Below are positions 8,156 to 16,698 of a stretch of DNA of 55,243 nucleotides, one piece after another. Every line of letters starts with the position of its first letter. Within the stretch, counting starts at the first letter, position 1. The DNA comes from Candidatus Muiribacterium halophilum (GTDB lineage: Bacteria; Muiribacteriota; Muiribacteriia; Muiribacteriales; Muiribacteriaceae), in NCBI GenBank assembly GCA_002869225.1, contig PKTG01000087.1, positions 1-55,243 on the forward strand, given 5' to 3'. The notes below the pieces were generated by a model. That model was not told where the DNA came from, did no database searches, and saw only the letters and a list, made by a program, of their open reading frames with translations. The translations under genes were made by a program, and so were the position numbers.

Positions 8156-8803
8156 TTATAGCGATATTCCAAGGAAATCCTCTAAGAGGAACTGAACTCT
8201 TGAAATAAGAAGTGATATTCTAGCCATCACTGTAAATCCAAATGCTGCACCAAAACTTATCATCAGGAACCAAATTCCGATTCTTGCTGTCTTTCCAATA
8301 GCACCTTTATGTTCTGCTGAAAAGAAGAAATAAAGTAGCGATGTAAGTACGGCAACAACATAGAGAATGTTAAATAGAGAAGTCCATATATCTCCACTTA
8401 TCCACATTGGATTTTTGAAAATAATTGCATGAACCTGAGATATAACGTCAGATTTAATAACGTTTGTAATACCCATACCTGAACCTACACCAACCATGAA
8501 AGAAAGAGGGTATCTAGCAACCCAGTTGTTCTTCCTGGAAAGTTTGAAAAGAAGCATAATACCGCCAATAAGAGGTATTATAAGAATAAGATTCATAGGT
8601 TCACTTCCAGCATCTTTAAGCTTATCAAAAAGCATTGGTTTAAAAACGTTCTGATAGGTAACAACAAATCCATATCCAGCGGATGTTCCAACAAATATAT
8701 GTTCTGCCATCTTGTAGATAGGATTATCTTTATACAAAAATGAATATATAGCAAGCGTAAGTAAAGTTGCCAGCCAAATTCCTATATCGGTAGTAATATT
8801 AAT
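8156..8803 (-). CDS. Polytopic membrane protein with an apparent ATT start
   Basis: Unknown integral membrane protein of about 215 residues with roughly six hydrophobic segments. No ATG, GTG or TTG stands at the expected place. An in-frame TAG (8806-8804) is followed at once by ATT (8803-8801), six bases after GGGAGG. Starting there adds a membrane segment, IGIWLATLLTLAIYSFLY, which makes structural sense. The next usable codon is TTG at 8737, without a ribosome site, and would cut that segment off. ATT is a rare but real start codon (infC); a single G-to-T change from ATG would also explain it. It lies 13 bases after the preceding membrane gene. Confidence 0.75.
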   Translation of the reverse strand: MNITTDIGIWLATLLTLAIYSFLYKDNPIYKMAEHIFVGTSAGYGFVVTYQNVFKPMLFDKLKDAGSEPMNLILIIPLIGGIMLLFKLSRKNNWVARYPLSFMVGVGSGMGITNVIKSDVISQVHAIIFKNPMWISGDIWTSLFNILYVVAVLTSLLYFFFSAEHKGAIGKTARIGIWFLMISFGAAFGFTVMARISLLISRVQFLLEDFLGISL

Positions 8804-8816
8804 CTAAATCCTCCCT

Positions 8817-9848
8817 TTATGATTTTTTCTTCTCGAGTAGGAAAATTATATTACCTACAACGATGAATAAGATTATTACAAGGTGAGCAAATGACTGAGG
8901 AGACATACCTTCAGTCGCCTTACCCTGATCATAACCGGTAGCAGTCTCAAATTCAGCAGCACCAGCTAGTCCTGCAAGCATACCTGAAAGCTGCCCTGAG
9001 TTTAGATAAGGAAGAAATTCAGTTGCTGAAACAGCAGTTACGCCACAAGCAACAGGAACGTTCTTTTTACCGTTTGCATATACGACCCATTCTTTTGCAC
9101 CAGGAGTTCCTGATGAAAGTGAGAAAATAAGGTCTATATCGTTTATTGTCTTGAGCCCTTTGACTATTTCCATATCTTTGATCGGTTCACCACTGATGTC
9201 GGTCTCAAGAGCACCGACAACATCTTCAAGCATCTGTGTTATAACAACAACCTGTCCGGCTTTATAACCTGTATTAAGATAATCTATGCCAGGTTTCACT
9301 TCTCTGTCTATCGCATTTATAACACCTTTTACATAATAACTATCTTCAGGTGAAAAAGCTAAACATTCCTCTCCATCTTTTCCTTCTTCTCTTTCGTCTA
9401 CATAAACGAATTTTCCATCTCTTTCTTCAATAGTCATCTCACATGAAGCGGTATCTTTGGAGATAACAAAGACTTTTTTACCTTCAGCTATAAGAGCTTT
9501 AGCTCTATCTGGTGATATCTTCACTTTATCATTGTAAAGAGCGTTCTCTACAAGGTTTGCACCAAGAGGCCAAAGTCCAAGTACTATGACTTTAATATTA
9601 TTTTCAAAACAATATTTTAAAATAGCTAAAGTCATAGGCTGAATTTCTGCCTGAGAACCCGCATCATAATCAGCTGATATAATAACAGTTGAACCAGGTT
9701 CAAGATTGTTAAAAGCTTCATATACCTGATCTGTCATAGGTGAAGTAGGAACTGGAAACTCAACTCCCACAAGCATAGGTATAATAACAGAAAGTGCTAT
9801 ACAAAGATAAATCACACGTCTATCTATTTTTTTCAAAAATTCCAACAT
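8817..9848 (-). CDS. Membrane-anchored protein with large soluble domain, GlmL/DUF6754 run
   Basis: Unknown function. The 343-residue protein has one hydrophobic segment near the N-terminus (about 12-31) and one at the C-terminus (about 315-338, LVIILFIVVGNIIFLL), so a domain of about 280 residues sits on one side of the membrane. That domain starts with an alpha/beta pattern, GSTVIISADYDAGSQAEI and NIKVIVLGLWPLGANLV, and ends with NSGQLSGMLAGLAGAAEFE. The architecture, soluble domain between terminal anchors, resembles the DUF6754-like protein encoded two genes upstream. GGAGGTG precedes the ATG, and the upstream gene ends in TAATG, overlapping by one base. Confidence 0.75.
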   Translation of the reverse strand: MLEFLKKIDRRVIYLCIALSVIIPMLVGVEFPVPTSPMTDQVYEAFNNLEPGSTVIISADYDAGSQAEIQPMTLAILKYCFENNIKVIVLGLWPLGANLVENALYNDKVKISPDRAKALIAEGKKVFVISKDTASCEMTIEERDGKFVYVDEREEGKDGEECLAFSPEDSYYVKGVINAIDREVKPGIDYLNTGYKAGQVVVITQMLEDVVGALETDISGEPIKDMEIVKGLKTINDIDLIFSLSSGTPGAKEWVVYANGKKNVPVACGVTAVSATEFLPYLNSGQLSGMLAGLAGAAEFETATGYDQGKATEGMSPQSFAHLVIILFIVVGNIIFLLEKKKS

Positions 9849-10474
9849 TATTCTTCACCTCCAAGATATGTTCTTTCAATTCCAAGCATGATCTTGAGAG
9901 ATACGGATATTGCACCAAGTGCTGCTCCGATCATAATTGCGGACTGTGCTGCTGCTGCCGGATAAGCCATGATCCAGTTTGATATCACAGGTATCTTACC
10001 CCAGATCATTGTTCCGATTGGAACTCTACCAAGCATAACTATAAAAGCAGCTACAAGAAGGAAACTCGCTTCTTTTGTCTTTGCTCTGAAAGCTCTGAAC
10101 GCTGCTGATGCAACATAAAAAGCAAGCAAAGAAAACATAGTTGATGACAACGGTCTGTAAATATTATTAAACATGAACTGGAATGTTCCATCAGGATTTT
10201 CAGAATCAAAAAATATTCCTGATATAACAATAGCAAAAAAAGCTACTATAAGTGCAATACTATAAACTGCATTCATTCCATTTCTTCTTACCTTAATAAA
10301 ATGTGAGATAAGAAGATTAAAAAGTCCTAGAAACAGTGCAAATGCGCCAATTATTCTTATCCATTCAAAAACCCCATTCTCAAACTTCTGTACATGAGCA
10401 GGATTGATGAAATATATGATAATCATAACGAGTGCTGATAAAAACGTTATAATAAGCGGTATTGTTCTTTTCAT
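9848..10474 (-). CDS. Six-span membrane protein, GlmL/DUF6754 run
   Basis: Unknown integral membrane protein of 208 residues. About six hydrophobic segments are visible, starting with IPLIITFLSALVMIIIYF and ending with AIMIGAALGAISVSLKIML. The loop after the third segment is polar (FFDSENPDGTFQF). An AGAGGTG site precedes the ATG. It lies 19 bases after the DUF6754-like gene and overlaps the next gene by one base, so all are probably made from one transcript. I know of no transporter family it fits. Confidence 0.75.
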   Translation of the reverse strand: MKRTIPLIITFLSALVMIIIYFINPAHVQKFENGVFEWIRIIGAFALFLGLFNLLISHFIKVRRNGMNAVYSIALIVAFFAIVISGIFFDSENPDGTFQFMFNNIYRPLSSTMFSLLAFYVASAAFRAFRAKTKEASFLLVAAFIVMLGRVPIGTMIWGKIPVISNWIMAYPAAAAQSAIMIGAALGAISVSLKIMLGIERTYLGGEE

Positions 10475-10493
10475 TTATTCACCTCTTTATTTT

Positions 10494-11381
10494 TTATCCT
10501 TTCATCGCGAAAAATTTATCGAGCCAATTAAGCATATTGCTTAAGCTTTCCATACCGGTTGCATTTCTGACAACATTAAGAAGAGCAAAAACGATTATTA
10601 CTATCATGACTGCAAGTTTTCCCATATCCTGTCCTTTAAGCGAACCTTTTGATTTAGGGTCTGTCGAAAGATAAGCACCCGCTGCATAAAGTTCTTCACC
10701 AATAAGTGTGTAATCACATGATGCAATAAAGAACGGAAGCTGTGATGGATTTGCTGTACCAGCTATCTGAATAGAACCCACTGAGTTTCCAGTCTCAGCA
10801 AGAATAAGTGATTCAGCCCAGAAACTACCTAGATAGAAGTTAGCTGCTGGATTTTCTCTAACCATATAACCATCAACACCTGCAACATAACCAAACTGAT
10901 CACTTGTTAAAAATTCGACCATATTTTCTCTAAAAGCATCCGGTCTACCAGCTCCAAGATATGATTCTCTAACAACTTCTGTTGCAGTTGAGTAAACCAT
11001 TGGATCTCTTAGAGGAACATAAAGATCAGTCTCATAAGAAGCTGTCTTTTTTGCAATATGTCCAAGTATAGATATAGAAGCTAATGTCTGAAGCTCACTA
11101 ATTCCACCAATTCCAGGAACATAAAGAACCGGTTTACCCATTTCAGTAGCTCTTCCAAGAGCATCATCAATAGCGTTAAGTCCAGCAATCCTTCTAATAA
11201 AGATATGCTGTCCCGATTTTGCTTTCTGAATATAATAGATAATAACGAAAGCAAAAAGAATAAGTCCTATAAGTACTGGAAATCTAGATGTTTCCAGTAA
11301 TTTAGTACTTTTTTCAGCTTCTGCAAAAGCAGAAACACCGAGCAATAAGATCATTGCTACAATTGAAAAAATCTTTTTCAT
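10494..11381 (-). CDS. DUF6754-like membrane protein, first gene of the run
   Basis: The 295-residue protein has a Sec-type signal (MKKIFSIVAMILLLGVSAFA), a membrane segment (about 32-50, VLIGLILFAFVIIYYI), a soluble domain with GKPVLYVPGIGGISELQTLA and AGTANPSQLPFF, and a second membrane segment near the C-terminus (LAVMIVIIVFALLNVV). It resembles the DUF6754 family as I recall it, which has no known function. The start is the ATG at 11381, five bases after AAGGGG; the GTG two codons earlier would touch the ribosome site. It heads the membrane gene run. Confidence 0.7.
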   Translation of the reverse strand: MKKIFSIVAMILLLGVSAFAEAEKSTKLLETSRFPVLIGLILFAFVIIYYIQKAKSGQHIFIRRIAGLNAIDDALGRATEMGKPVLYVPGIGGISELQTLASISILGHIAKKTASYETDLYVPLRDPMVYSTATEVVRESYLGAGRPDAFRENMVEFLTSDQFGYVAGVDGYMVRENPAANFYLGSFWAESLILAETGNSVGSIQIAGTANPSQLPFFIASCDYTLIGEELYAAGAYLSTDPKSKGSLKGQDMGKLAVMIVIIVFALLNVVRNATGMESLSNMLNWLDKFFAMKG

Positions 11382-11498
11382 ACGCACCCCTTCTTTTATT
11401 TTTATATATGTTTCTTTGTTTCTTTAAAGCTTAAAAAAACATAACAGATTTATCGTATAAATACAAGAAACCCTTTAATAATATGATGTTCTGTGAAT

Positions 11499-12236
11499 TC
11501 AAGAAACAACTATATTCACCAGTTTACCTTTCACAAAAATAACTTTTCTTATTGTCTTCCCTTCTGAATATTTTTTTGTTTTATCCGATGAAAGCGCCAT
11601 TTCTTTGACTTTATCTTCAATTTCATCGGGCGCTATATTTATCCTATCTCTGATCTTTCCATTTATCATAATAGGTATCTCTATAGAATCTTCTACACAG
11701 TATTCTTTTTTATACTCAGGCCATTTAGCATCGAAAACACTTTTTCCCAGTCCAAGGTTTGAATAAAGTTCTTCTCCAATATGCGGACAGAACGGAGCAA
11801 GCATCTTGATAGTATCTCTAAGGGACTCACTGATGACAAATTCAGCTTCACCATCAGATCCGTTTTTCTCTATTTCTGTAAGGTATGGATTAAACATATT
11901 GAAAAACTCCATAAAAGAAGATACCGCTGTATTAAACTGATGTCTTTCTCCAACATCATCAGTTGCTTTTTTTATAGTCTGATGAAGTTTTCTATATACA
12001 TCTTTGGCATTTGAGGACATGTCTTCAAATGCAACAACAGATGCATCTTTTTTATAAAATTTTAATGCTCGCTCGAATATAAGGTATACTCTTCTTAAGA
12101 ATTTAAAACAACCAGCAACAGCATCATCTGACCATTCGATATCCTTTTCAGGAGGTGCTGCAAAAAGAATAAACAATCTTGTTGTATCTGCTCCATATTT
12201 TTCAATCATATCAAGAGGGTTTACAACATTTCCTTT
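11499..12236 (-). pseudogene. leuS: Leucyl-tRNA synthetase, C-terminal part after an in-frame stop
   Basis: Continues leuS in the same frame after the TAA at 12239-12237. It reads KGNVVNPLDMIEKYGADTTR, completing KMSKSKGN, then the anticodon-binding domain and the C-terminal tail (IPIMINGKIRDRINI). Joined to the N-terminal part it gives about 835 codons, a normal LeuRS length. An ATG at 12209 could restart translation but has no ribosome site and would not restore the KMSKS loop. LeuRS is essential, so this is either a sequence error or a dead copy with another gene elsewhere. The final stop is TGA. Confidence 0.9.
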
Positions 12237-14006
12237 TTATTTACTCATCTTTGCACCATTAAGATTTACCATTCCCTGAGCTATAAGCTGTTTGAAAGGT
12301 TCATCATCTTTAACGATGTTCAGGTCTTTAAGTACTTTTGCAAAGAATCTCGAATAAAGAAGGTGAAGAATCGCATGTTCTATACCACCGATATACTTAT
12401 CTACTGGATGCCAGTAAGCAACTTTTTCCTTATCTATTGCTTTTTCAGGATCCTGACCTGTAGGATATCTGAAATAATACCATGAGGAACAGATAAATGT
12501 ATCCATTGTATCGGTCTCTCTTTTAGCTTTTGCTCCACACTCAGGACAAGTAGTATTTACAAAATCATCACAAGTTCCAAGAGGAGATTTCCCTTTAGCT
12601 GAAAGATCGACTTTATCCACTGTAGGGAGCATCACAGGAAGATTCTCATCTTTTTCAGGTACCACCCCGCATTTTTCACAGTAAACAACTGGGATAGGAG
12701 CTCCCCAGTATCTTTGTCTTGATATAAGCCAGTCTCTTAATCTGAAATTCTCAGTCTCTCCACCAAAATCTTCTTTATGAGCTTTAGCTGCAATTTTTTT
12801 AATACCTTCATCAGAAGTCATATTTGTAAACTCTCCTGAGTTTACCATCACGCCTTTTTCAACAAAAGCCTGTTGCATATTCTCAGGTGTAGTTTCATCT
12901 GAATCTTTATCCTTTATAACAACCTTTATAGGAAGATCATATTTTTTTGCAAATTCAAAATCTCTCTGATCATGAGCCGGAACAGCCATTACAGCCCCCG
13001 TACCATATTCATATATCACATAGTTTCCAATAAGAATTGGCACTTCTTCGCCTGTAAGAGGATTTATGCAGGTAGCATTTAAAGGGATACCTTTTTTTTC
13101 CATCTCATCTGACATCCTCATAAACTCAGCTGTCTTCAAGGTATCGTTTACAAATTCTTTTATCTCACCTCTATTAGGAGCATCTTTTGACAATTTTTCT
13201 ACAAGAGGATGTTCAGGAGCAAGAACAAGATATGTTACACCAAAAGCTGTATCCGCTCTTGTTGTAAAAACTCTTATCTTCTCCCCGGAATCTTTTACTG
13301 TAAAATCAAGTTCAACACCAGTTGATTTACCAATCCAGTTTGCCTGCATTGTCTTTACTCTATCAGGCCACCCTGGAAGATTATCAAGGTCTTCAAGAAG
13401 TCTATCGGAATAATTTGTTATCCTAAAAAACCATTGTTCGAGATCTTTTTTCTCTACTTCGCTATCACAATATTCACATTGACCGTTTTTAACCTGTTCA
13501 TTAGCGAGAACAGTCTCACAAGTATTACACCAATTCACCTTTGAAGCCTTTTTATAAGCAAGATCATTTTTTAAAAACTGAATAAAAAGCCACTGTGTCC
13601 ATTTATAGTAATCCGGAAGACATGTAGTTACCTCTCTTTTCCAATCGTATACAAGTCCGAGTTTTGCAAACTGTTCTTTCATCTGATCTATATTTGCAAG
13701 AGTCCATTTGTCAGGAGCAACACCTCTTTTCTTAGAAGCATTTTCAGCAGGAAGACCAAAAGCATCCCAACCCATTGGAGACAATACATTTTTTCCCTGC
13801 ATCCAATAGTATCTTGCTAGCAGATCTCCGATAGAATAAACTCTTGTATGACCCATATGAAGTCCATCACCCGAAGGATACGGAAACTGTGTGAGTATAT
13901 ACATCTTTTCTTTATCTTTGTCCTCGGTGACCTTTAACAGATCGGATTCTTTCCATACATCCTGCCATTTCTTCTCAAGACTTTTAAACTCATACTCTTT
14001 ATTCAT
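12237..14006 (-). pseudogene. leuS: Leucyl-tRNA synthetase, N-terminal part, ends at a stop within KMSKS
   Basis: Class I synthetase that charges tRNA-Leu. The 589 residues contain [21 protein letters not shown] with the HMGH (HIGH) signature, zinc-type cysteine pairs ([23 protein letters not shown]), the editing domain (about 220-400, with [15 protein letters not shown]), and [16 protein letters not shown]. Translation ends at NLNGAKMSK followed by TAA where the KMSKS serine belongs. A TCA-to-TAA change (C to A) is the only single-base path from Ser to TAA. GAGGAG precedes the ATG. All other LeuRS features look intact. Confidence 0.93.
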
Positions 14007-14039
14007 TATTTAAATTCTCCTCAAAAATTGTTCTGTTAC

Positions 14040-14261
14040 AATATATATATATTATTTCTATAAGTTCTTCAATTAAAAAACAGGATTTAGGGGTTAGGAT
14101 TTAGGGTTGGAATTAATAACTGGGACTTGGGATGGAACAGGATTTTGGATTTTGTGAAGATCAAAACCAACCCAAACACCAAATTCCAAACCCCACGTTG
14201 TTTTATTTTTTCTATTCAATTCTCACTGTTTCTACCCGTTTCGCTTCACACTTCACGAAGC
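14040..14261. repeat. Intergenic repeat region upstream of leuS
   Basis: Starts with an AT-rich (AT)n stretch (14043-14056) that may carry the leuS promoter. Then come a GGATTTAGGGGTTAGG tract (14083-14115) and an inverted copy (14148-14200) of the block at 7232-7275, recognisable as GATCAAAACCAACCC followed by AAACACCAAATTCC. It ends in the CTTCACACTTCACG-type tract (14238-14258). No gene. Confidence 0.65.
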
Positions 14262-14819
14262 TTATTGCTGCAGTATCTGTTTCATCACAGAATCAGGTCC
14301 TGCTACTACATTATAGTTAATGTACTGATTTGCCTCATCATCGTTTATTATATTAACAGTTTTCTCAGCAACCTTTTCAGCCATTATCGTCGCCTTATCC
14401 AAAATCTCTTCTGGATCACCAAAATTTTCCTGCAACTGTGTCATAAACCCTTCATCCGATAATAAAAGCTCAACCGCAAATTGTTTTCTTTCATCTATCT
14501 TTTTTTGGTTTACCATCTCGAACTCCTTTTCTATATATAAATGATCCGCAAAACTGATCTGTTTTTCTTCGACAAAAAATGATTCTGAAAATATATCTCC
14601 ATTTTCTAAATATATAAACATTTGAAGTATCTCTTCTTTAAAATCACCACTTATAATTATCTTAAAATTATTAACCGGAAAAGACATAGGAAAAATATCA
14701 ACATCATAATCTTCAATATTAGATAAGGTTATCTTTTTTAGATGAGTATTTACTTTCAATGTAAGATATAACAATATAGTTTTATCTTCGATATCCGGTC
14801 GCAAATAGGTAATATACAA
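14262..14819 (-). CDS. Uncharacterised protein, about 185 residues
   Basis: I do not recognise this protein. It has no signal or membrane segment and appears to have a beta-rich N-terminal half (LLYLTLKVNTHLKKITLSN) and a helical acidic C-terminal half (QFAVELLLSDEGFMTQLQE). The start is uncertain: TTG at 14819 lies eight bases after AAAGGA, while TTG at 14840 lies before that site. It is transcribed away from the STAS gene, with which it shares an AT-rich intergenic region of about 200 bases. Confidence 0.6.
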   Translation of the reverse strand: MYITYLRPDIEDKTILLYLTLKVNTHLKKITLSNIEDYDVDIFPMSFPVNNFKIIISGDFKEEILQMFIYLENGDIFSESFFVEEKQISFADHLYIEKEFEMVNQKKIDERKQFAVELLLSDEGFMTQLQENFGDPEEILDKATIMAEKVAEKTVNIINDDEANQYINYNVVAGPDSVMKQILQQ

Positions 14820-14968
14820 TTGAAATATCCTTTTTTGCAAATTATGAGTTTTTCTATTTTTTAAACAATAAAATATTACAATTTATATGCTTATTAGTCA
14901 ATTTGATCATTTAAATAAAACGATTATTATGTCTTTTTTGTCTTTTTTACCAATTCACCTCAATAACA

Positions 14969-14997
14969 TTGACAACTTTTATAAAATATTATATATT
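14969..14997 (+). promoter_or_regulatory. Sigma-70-type promoter for the STAS gene
   Basis: TTGACA at 14969-14974 and TATATT at 14992-14997 with a 17-base spacer, about 30 bases before the TTG start of the STAS gene. The -35 box is a perfect match to consensus. Confidence 0.7.
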
Positions 14998-15027
14998 ATA
15001 ATTAACAATTAATAAGGTGGTGTTGTT

Positions 15028-15369
15028 TTGGAAATTAAATATAGCGAGAGCGAAAACAATTCCGTCATAATCTACCCAATAGGCAGTTATGAGATGGAAG
15101 ACACTAACTTTTTCGAACAAAAGATAACAGAAATATTAGAAACATCCGGGAAAAATAAAGTTGTTTTTAATATGTCAGAACTCAACTATCTCAACTCTAC
15201 GGCATTAAACCAATTTATTGGTGTATATAACAGACTACTTAAGGGTGGCTATAGAATAATCTTTTGCTCCCTTACAAGGCCTGTAGAAACACTGTTCAAT
15301 ATAACTTCACTTAAACTACTTGTTCCTATTTACAAAACAGAATGGGATGCACTTAATTCATTAAAATAA
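15028..15369 (+). CDS. STAS-domain anti-sigma factor antagonist
   Basis: Single-domain protein of 113 residues of the SpoIIAA/RsbV type, which binds an anti-sigma (GHKL kinase) partner and is switched by serine phosphorylation. The phosphorylation loop region reads FNMSELNYLNSTALNQFIG, where the NST position matches the usual D-S-[ST/A]-G site only partly. The start is TTG at 15028, seven bases after AAGGTGG, confirmed by a promoter with TTGACA upstream. No partner kinase is adjacent; a GHKL protein of the RsbW type occurs in the hydrogenase cluster at 50557, but a link is speculative. Confidence 0.85.
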   Translation: MEIKYSESENNSVIIYPIGSYEMEDTNFFEQKITEILETSGKNKVVFNMSELNYLNSTALNQFIGVYNRLLKGGYRIIFCSLTRPVETLFNITSLKLLVPIYKTEWDALNSLK

Positions 15370-15430
15370 AAACACGAAATTTTTTACTTTCTCGTATTAC
15401 CCATTACCCTTTTCTCTTAACGATTTAGTT

Positions 15431-15883
15431 CTATTCCTCTGCCAATTGATAAGCAAGTTTAACTGCTTCTTTCGGATTATCAGCCTTTATTGTCTTGAGC
15501 TGAGGAATATCCCAACTCTGAAGAGTTATCACATTTTTTTCCAGCTTTAAAGCTATCGATATTTCAGATAATGTACCGTATTCACCTCCTATTGCTATCA
15601 CAACATCAGCCGATGATACCACGAGAGCATTTCTTGCATGCCCTAGACCAGAAGGTATTATTATATCTAAAAATCTATTTCCTTTTTCCTTTTCATAGAC
15701 AGGAAGGATCCCAACGGTTTGACCACCTTCACTTTTAGCACCTTTTGCACAAGCCTCCATTACTCCGCCCATGCCACCGGTTATTAAAATTCCTCCTTTT
15801 CTTGCAATATGCTGACCTACTTCATAAGCTATAAGCTCTTTTAAATCACTTCTTTCAGCTTGTCCTATTACAGCTATTTGCAT
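15431..15883 (-). CDS. LOG-like / SLOG-family protein (TIGR00725 type)
   Basis: 150-residue Rossmann-type protein related to the lysine decarboxylase-like LOG family; related proteins bind nucleotides or act as cytokinin-activating phosphoribohydrolases. Motifs GGMGGVMEACAKGAKSEGG and GGEYGTLSEISIAL correspond to the family PGGxGTxxE region. GAGGT precedes the ATG. Its substrate cannot be told from sequence. It stands alone between convergent and divergent neighbours; the downstream gap (15370-15430) contains a short repeat-like stretch. Confidence 0.85.
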   Translation of the reverse strand: MQIAVIGQAERSDLKELIAYEVGQHIARKGGILITGGMGGVMEACAKGAKSEGGQTVGILPVYEKEKGNRFLDIIIPSGLGHARNALVVSSADVVIAIGGEYGTLSEISIALKLEKNVITLQSWDIPQLKTIKADNPKEAVKLAYQLAEE

Positions 15884-16021
15884 AACGACCTCGTTTAAAG
15901 TATTTTTTCTTACTTTATATTTCGGCAGAACCGGTTACCAAATTTATAAAGTATTTATATACAAGGTATTTAAAAGCGCACTTGTCGTTTTTGGCTTTTT
16001 TCATATTTAAAAATAATTAGT

Positions 16022-16050
16022 TTGACAAAACGATTTCCGGTATATATAAT
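16022..16050 (+). promoter_or_regulatory. Consensus sigma-70 promoter for the XRE-cupin gene
   Basis: TTGACA at 16022-16027 and TATAAT at 16045-16050, both perfect, with a 17-base spacer, 48 bases before the ATG. This is the strongest promoter match I found in the window. Confidence 0.85.
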
Positions 16051-16098
16051 TAAAACTGTAATTAATAACTAGCATACAACAACAGGGAGGAACGACAG

Positions 16099-16650
16099 AT
16101 GAATATAGGACAGGAACTAAGAAAAATAAGAACAACTAAAGGTTATACAATGAAATATTTAGCTGATAACGCTGGAATATCACAAGAGCTTGTATCACAG
16201 ATAGAAAGAAACGTAGTAGATCCATCATTAAAGACATTAAGAGCAATACTAAGGGTACTGGATACCGATCTTGCAGACTTTTTCCTTTACGATACTTCAA
16301 CTCCAGATGTTGTTTTCCCGAAAAAACAAAGAACAAAGATGTCACTTAGAAATACAAATGTTATAGCAGAAAATCTTATTGACAATACAATTACAAAGAA
16401 AATGCAGCCACTCAAAGTGACTGTTCCAGGAAATGAATCACTTTCTAAAGATGATTACAAACACACAGGCGAAGAATTTGGTTTTGTACTAAAAGGTGAA
16501 GGTATCATAAAATTAAAAAACAAATTAAACGATTATTCGATTTCAGATGGCGACTCATTCTATATACCAAGCCATCTTTTCGATAAGATACAGAATACAT
16601 CATCCAACACATTAGAAATAATTTGGGTTGCGACCCCTCCAACCGTATAA
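16099..16650 (+). CDS. XRE-family regulator with C-terminal cupin sensor domain
   Basis: Transcriptional regulator of 183 residues. The N-terminal helix-turn-helix (about 5-60) reads LRKIRTTKGYTMKYLADNAG followed by ISQELVSQIERN. The C-terminal cupin barrel (about 110-180) has HTGEEFGFVLKGEG and GDSFYIPSHLFDKI, and probably binds a small ligand. Members of this class control polyamine, amino acid or sulfur metabolism, but the target here is unknown as no metabolic gene is linked. GGGAGG lies eight bases before the ATG, and a consensus promoter precedes it. A strong terminator follows. Confidence 0.9.
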   Translation: MNIGQELRKIRTTKGYTMKYLADNAGISQELVSQIERNVVDPSLKTLRAILRVLDTDLADFFLYDTSTPDVVFPKKQRTKMSLRNTNVIAENLIDNTITKKMQPLKVTVPGNESLSKDDYKHTGEEFGFVLKGEGIIKLKNKLNDYSISDGDSFYIPSHLFDKIQNTSSNTLEIIWVATPPTV

Positions 16651-16668
16651 GGTTGTTATTATATCCTC

Positions 16669-16693
16669 GGGCTCCGTTTTTTTAACGGAGCCC
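16669..16693. terminator. Bidirectional intrinsic terminator
   Basis: Perfect 10-bp stem, GGGCTCCGTT (16669-16678) with AACGGAGCCC (16684-16693), a five-T loop, followed by TTTCTTT on the plus strand. It sits between the convergent XRE-cupin gene and the secreted protein at 16699. Confidence 0.9.
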
Positions 16694-16698
16694 TTTCT

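Noticed and set aside
12237-12239. Reassigned TAA codon
   Set aside because: Many complete genes here end with TAA at the expected family length, so a general reassignment is not credible.
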